Source: Thermoplasmatota archaeon
GTDB taxonomy: Archaea > Thermoplasmatota > E2 > DHVEG-1
Assembly (NCBI GenBank): GCA_025457885.1
Contig: JALOTN010000008.1
Coordinates: 1 to 44,008, forward strand
Direction of reading: 5' to 3'
DNA: 44,008 nt
Shown here: piece by piece, positions 40,686 to 44,008 of the stretch
How positions within the stretch are numbered: position 1 is the stretch's first letter
Layout: each line of letters opens with the position of its first letter
Made by a program: the position numbers and the translations under genes
Notes under the pieces: model-generated
Told to the model about the DNA's origin: nothing
Database searches by the model: none
The model's input: the letters and a program-made list of their open reading frames with translations, nothing else

Positions 40686-42404
40686 TTAGAAACCCATGAG
40701 ATACCGAAATATCGGGAATGCATGGGGAAATCGCATCAGTAATCGTACAAGGAATCCAGGGTATTCGATATTTTGATTCAGTGGTGTGGTGAGGGTAACT
40801 GGGATTGTGCAGTAATCACTGCTGTTATCCTTATTACGGATTGTGATGTTTCCTTGGAACTCTGCGTTCTTCTCATCAGGTACAACCACATACACATGGA
40901 CGGTCACCGGTCCCTGTGCCGGGGTGAGGTTCACACCAGACGACACACTAAACGTCCACGTCCCCCATGAAATGGTATTTTCCACGGTCCAGTTCAGTAA
41001 AGAGTCGTTATCGCCAACATTCATCACCTGAAAACTCCCATGTACCGTGGCTCCTGGTTTAATGTTTGACCAAAAGAGGCTCCCGGTACAATCGAGATCA
41101 GGAACCAACAATGTCGGTGGTGGGGGTGGCACATACGGGGGTATATATTGAGTACGATAAACTTGGTCGTACAAATCGGGATAAGGATTGATGAAGGTCC
41201 AGACGATTTCCATATATGGCGTGACCTCGATGAAAACCCCGTTCCATCCGGAGCAGATAAAGGTATTATTGTTGAGCATCCGCTGAGCACCCCCAAAACC
41301 ATCAGAAAACAGGTTATCCGGCAGCATATACTGCCAGGTCAGATCATCAGGGCCATACGTGCCACCTGGTGGAAGATAGTATTCACCAGTCTCATTATCT
41401 ACCTCGGGGGTGATTTCATCAACGCTTGAACGACCCCCTCCGGGGCGGGTGTTACCGTTTGAGAAGACAAGGATGTTTCCTGCGCCAGGAAGACCAGGTT
41501 TGACCCAGCAGCATTGATGTTGGAAGTAAAGTTTTTTATCGCTCGCGTCTCCTCGATCGTATGTTTGGGGGTTGCCCCAACGGTAGAGGAGATCGCCGCC
41601 GTGACCGTACTGTCCGCCCTCATGACTTGCTGCTTCTTCAGTTGTGGTGCTGTGATCGATGATCCAGACCTCATCGAAGTTATGGGCGCTTAAGAGGATT
41701 TGGTCAAACTTAGGGTTGTAATCCACAGAGTTCATATAAGGCCAGCCCGGACTCCAATATTGATCGAAGTTGATATCCGCCAGTTCAGGATGCTCACTTA
41801 CAACACCGTAATTATCTTTACTTGCGTCGAAATCCTGGATGAGATGATCCCAGACATGCCATTCCCAAACAATGTCACCACTGGTTGGTCCCGTCTGATG
41901 GATTTGAAGAATCATATTTGGGTAGAATTGGGAGCCGAAGGAATTCGGGTCACGTCCTGCCTGAATGGTCTGAATACGTGATTTGATTTCTTGCATGATA
42001 ATGAGGATATCACCGTTAGGGAGGGGTACGATATCATGGGTGGCGTAGCTGCTGTCTTGTGTGTAGTGGTATTCCCACAGGATTGTGCCGTCATAGGTGA
42101 TTTTTTGAACTCCACCTCGACCGGAGTCGATAGCAAGATAGATGGAGCCATTATCCCCCATGTAAGAATCATATAACGGGTAATAGGTACTCTGCCAGGT
42201 GTGGTTAACAGCGCCTGTTTCATTGATGAGATAGGTCGTCGTCGAATGCCACGGGGTGTAAAGGAAGTGACCTTCTTTACGATCGAGCGGCAAGGGTGGT
42301 ATCAGATTTTCTTGTTTCTCTGAAAGAGTACCGGTAGTGAAAAGAGTCGCCATGAAAAGGACAGCGGTCGTCAGCACCATGATCTTGATGTAATTCTTCC
42401 TCAT
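40686..42404 (-). CDS. Secreted arylsulfotransferase (ASST)-like protein 1
   Basis: 572 residues. Signal peptide 1-29 (IMVLTTAVLFMATLFTTGT). Residues 50-420 match ASST beta-propeller proteins: TTYLINETGAVNHTW, a VWEWHVWDHLIQDFD segment, HNFDEVWIIDHSTTTEEAA, RWGNPQ, LYFQHQCCW (His296, at the place of the catalytic-type His) and GAGNILVFSNG. A proline-rich linker (PPYVPPPPP) leads to an Ig-like domain of about 110 residues. The last 18 residues (LLMRFPHAFPIFRYLMGF) recur in altered form in the next gene. Known ASSTs transfer sulfate between aryl compounds without PAPS. GAGGATG precedes the ATG. The catalytic assignment is from family knowledge. Confidence 0.85.
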   Translation of the reverse strand: MRKNYIKIMVLTTAVLFMATLFTTGTLSEKQENLIPPLPLDRKEGHFLYTPWHSTTTYLINETGAVNHTWQSTYYPLYDSYMGDNGSIYLAIDSGRGGVQKITYDGTILWEYHYTQDSSYATHDIVPLPNGDILIIMQEIKSRIQTIQAGRDPNSFGSQFYPNMILQIHQTGPTSGDIVWEWHVWDHLIQDFDASKDNYGVVSEHPELADINFDQYWSPGWPYMNSVDYNPKFDQILLSAHNFDEVWIIDHSTTTEEAASHEGGQYGHGGDLLYRWGNPQTYDRGDASDKKLYFQHQCCWVKPGLPGAGNILVFSNGNTRPGGGRSSVDEITPEVDNETGEYYLPPGGTYGPDDLTWQYMLPDNLFSDGFGGAQRMLNNNTFICSGWNGVFIEVTPYMEIVWTFINPYPDLYDQVYRTQYIPPYVPPPPPTLLVPDLDCTGSLFWSNIKPGATVHGSFQVMNVGDNDSLLNWTVENTISWGTWTFSVSSGVNLTPAQGPVTVHVYVVVPDEKNAEFQGNITIRNKDNSSDYCTIPVTLTTPLNQNIEYPGFLVRLLMRFPHAFPIFRYLMGF

Positions 42405-42466
42405 ATTTCATCCTCATTTGATAGTTACGAATGGGGAGGATACGTAGTGTTCTCTGTATTCGTTCT

Positions 42467-42476
42467 CATATATAAA
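42467..42476 (-). promoter_or_regulatory. Proximal TATA box of ASST-like gene 1
   Basis: On the minus strand TTTATATATG predicts a transcript start near 42446 and a leader of about 42 nt before the ATG at 42404. Confidence 0.5.
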
Positions 42477-42494
42477 CGCTGGTTGTGGTATAGG

Positions 42495-42536
42495 AGTCCC
42501 CCTTACCATAGTAAGGCTCCCTGGACTATATAAAAA
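42495..42536 (-). promoter_or_regulatory. Distal TATA box with adjacent dyad
   Basis: The minus strand has TTTTTATATA (42527-42536). Immediately downstream, AGTCC and GGACT enclose CCTTAC, CATA, GTAAGG (42501-42516), two nested inverted repeats over the predicted start near 42506. It may be an operator or a 5' hairpin. Confidence 0.4.
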
Positions 42537-42755
42537 TATGCCTGATTTCTCATAAAAAACCATGATATTAAAATCAAAATTTAGGGAAGGGACTGTGATA
42601 TCTTATCGATTATTCAATCTGGAACTTATATGTCCTTTGATTCCTGGACCCCCTATGCAGAGAAGTGAATATGTGACAGAAAAATCTTCTGAGGAATTGC
42701 TTATTTGAGATCCGATACTACCCAATTAAAAAGCATTGGCATGGTTTTCCTGATA

Positions 42756-42765
42756 CGAAAAAAAT
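42756..42765 (-). terminator. T-tract after ASST-like gene 2
   Basis: On the minus strand CCCCCATTTTTTTCG follows the stop codon directly, a U-tract terminator candidate. Confidence 0.45.
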
Positions 42766-42771
42766 GGGGGT

Positions 42772-44008
42772 TTAGTACCCCAGCAGATGTCGTAGGAGTG
42801 AAAACCCATGCGAGAACCGCTCGAACAACCACGAAAGGATCAGGTTGTTAGCTGAGGCTGATACACTGGTTGAGGTTGTCAAAGTGACCGGGATGTCGAC
42901 GTAGTCTGAGGCGTTGTCCGTGTTCTCTACGCGGAGGGTTCCATTAAACATCTGGTTTATCTCGTTTGGGACTACAACGTATACCTGTACAGTGAAGGGC
43001 CCTTCCCACGGCAAGAGGTTTACCCCAGACGTAGGGAGAAACGTCCACGTCCCCCATGTTATAGTGTTGTTCACGGTCCAGTTCAGTAACGTGCTGATAT
43101 TGCCGATGTTCATCACCTGGAAACTGCCATGGACGGTCGCCCCTGGTTTGATGTTTGACCAGGAAAGACTTCCATTGCATTCGAGATCAGAATGAGGCGG
43201 TGGTGGTGGCGGTGGCGGTGGCACATACGGCGGTATGTATTGGGTACGGTAGACTTGGTCGTGTAAGGCTGGGTAGGGGTTGTCGTATGTCCAGACGATT
43301 TGTTTGTCTGGTGTGACCTCGATGAATACCCCGTTCCATCCGGAGCAGATAAGGGTATTGTTGTTAAGCATTCGTTGGGCACCACCAAAATAGTAGGAAT
43401 AGAGGTCTTGCGGTAGTAGATACTGCCAGGAGAGATCATCAGGACCATATGTTCCCCCTGGTGGAAGATAGTATTCACCAGTCTCATTGTCGACATCAGG
43501 AGTGAACTCATCGACGCTTGAGAGGGGCCCTCCAGGGCGGGTGACGCCGTTGGAAAAGACAAGGATGTTTCCTGCGCCGGGAAGACCAGGTTTGATCCAG
43601 CAGCTTTGATGTTGGAAGTAGAGTTTTTTATCACTCGCGCCCACTCCTGGATTGTATGTTTGTGGGTTGCCCCAACGGTAGATGAGATCGCCACCATGGC
43701 CGTAAATGCCTCCTTCGTGGCTTGCGGCTTCTTCCGTTGTAGTGCTGTGGTCGAGGATCCAGACCTCATCAAAATTGTGGGCGCTGATGAGGATCTGGTC
43801 GAACTTGGGGTTGTAGTCTACAGAGGTAAAATAAGGCCAGCCGGTGCACCACGGTTGGTCGAAGTTGATGTTGGCAAGTTCAGGATGCTGACTGATATTA
43901 CCATAGTTGTCTTGGATGGGGTCGAAATCCTGGATGAGGTGGTCCCAGACGTGCCATTCCCAGACGATATCGCCACTGGTTGGTCCTGTCTGGTGGACCT
44001 GGATGAGC
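42772..44008 (-). CDS. Arylsulfotransferase (ASST)-like protein 2, 5' end missing
   Basis: The frame is open to the window edge and lines up with the first ASST-like gene from its IHQTGPTSGDIVWEWHVW segment on, so the start lies beyond the window; an internal GTG at 43644 is not the start. It has HNFDEVWILDHSTTTEEAAS, RWGNPQ and LYFQHQSCW with the same His, a longer proline run in the linker, and a similar Ig-like domain. It ends WLFERFSHGFSLLRHLLGY, the altered copy of the C-terminal motif. A tandem duplicate of the gene at 40.7-42.4 kb. Confidence 0.85.
   Translation of the reverse strand, partial: LIQVHQTGPTSGDIVWEWHVWDHLIQDFDPIQDNYGNISQHPELANINFDQPWCTGWPYFTSVDYNPKFDQILISAHNFDEVWILDHSTTTEEAASHEGGIYGHGGDLIYRWGNPQTYNPGVGASDKKLYFQHQSCWIKPGLPGAGNILVFSNGVTRPGGPLSSVDEFTPDVDNETGEYYLPPGGTYGPDDLSWQYLLPQDLYSYYFGGAQRMLNNNTLICSGWNGVFIEVTPDKQIVWTYDNPYPALHDQVYRTQYIPPYVPPPPPPPPPHSDLECNGSLSWSNIKPGATVHGSFQVMNIGNISTLLNWTVNNTITWGTWTFLPTSGVNLLPWEGPFTVQVYVVVPNEINQMFNGTLRVENTDNASDYVDIPVTLTTSTSVSASANNLILSWLFERFSHGFSLLRHLLGY

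Larger units (their letters stand above)
42405..42771. other. Region between the two ASST-like genes
   Basis: No gene visible. On the minus strand it holds a T-run after the upstream gene (42756-42765), two TATA-like elements (42527-42536 and 42467-42476) and, between the first TATA box and its expected start, a dyad. Confidence 0.5.

Noticed and set aside
1-44008. CRISPR array, tRNA or rRNA genes, insertion sequences
   Set aside because: No regularly spaced repeats, no cloverleaf-like segments or rRNA-like stretches, and no transposase or integrase was found on either strand by reading the sequence.

Overview
The window reads as archaeal chromosome, most likely from an uncultured Thermoplasmatota lineage (Marine Benthic Group D / Thermoprofundales-like). 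Supporting signs are TATA-type promoters about 25 bp from probable transcription starts, U-tract terminators, several probable leaderless genes, an HTH_10 regulator, several Lrp/AsnC proteins, archaeal lipoproteins with a (L/F)SGC lipobox, surface proteins dense in N-x-S/T sequons, and secreted clan CD (gingipain-type) peptidases, for which sediment Thermoplasmatota are known. The lineage name is an inference from gene content. I see no rRNA, tRNA, CRISPR array or insertion sequence.

Layout. 1-8.0 kb: a same-strand block of cell-surface proteins. It holds a DUF2341 protein cut by the window edge, two signal-peptide paralogues of its C-terminal module, two single-anchor exoproteins, and a membrane protein with a cytoplasmic PAS domain. 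8.2-10.2 kb: three AT-richer exported or membrane proteins of narrow distribution. 10.6-19.7 kb: two large secreted cysteine peptidases (C25-like) flanking a lipoprotein and a divergent CDGSH/thioredoxin-like redox pair. 19.7-23.3 kb: small bacterial-looking genes (YdeI, two DUF3795, an MGMT-like protein without the acceptor Cys, a CCPRFDP protein, a RibD-type reductase, a 2TM protein). 23.4-25.4 kb: membrane proteins and a winged-helix protein. 25.4-27.9 kb: an amino-acid sensing cluster with two full Lrp/AsnC regulators, two stand-alone RAM domains and a minimal asparaginase. 28-32.6 kb: a DUF4097 lipoprotein, a ferritin-like protein, and an ABC-2 exporter whose ATPase carries a zinc ribbon, divergent from an HTH_10 regulator across a perfect palindrome. 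32.7-40.4 kb: a GH53 galactanase, M19 dipeptidase, flavin reductase-like protein, sulfotransferase, TfoX-like protein, two flavodoxins, a GIY-YIG protein and small membrane proteins. 40.7-44 kb: tandem secreted arylsulfotransferase-like proteins, the second cut by the window edge.

Taken together the genes fit a heterotroph that digests detrital protein, and perhaps plant galactan, outside the cell. C25 peptidases and GH53 would act extracellularly, with M19 dipeptidase and asparaginase inside the cell and Lrp/RAM proteins reading amino-acid status. The most interesting non-coding signals are nested inverted repeats around the first C25 promoter, a dyad over the RAM/asparaginase promoter, an inverted repeat that contains an anti-Shine-Dalgarno-like sequence opposite a ribosome-binding site, a palindrome between the ABC exporter and its likely regulator, and overlapping upstream ORFs before the second peptidase.
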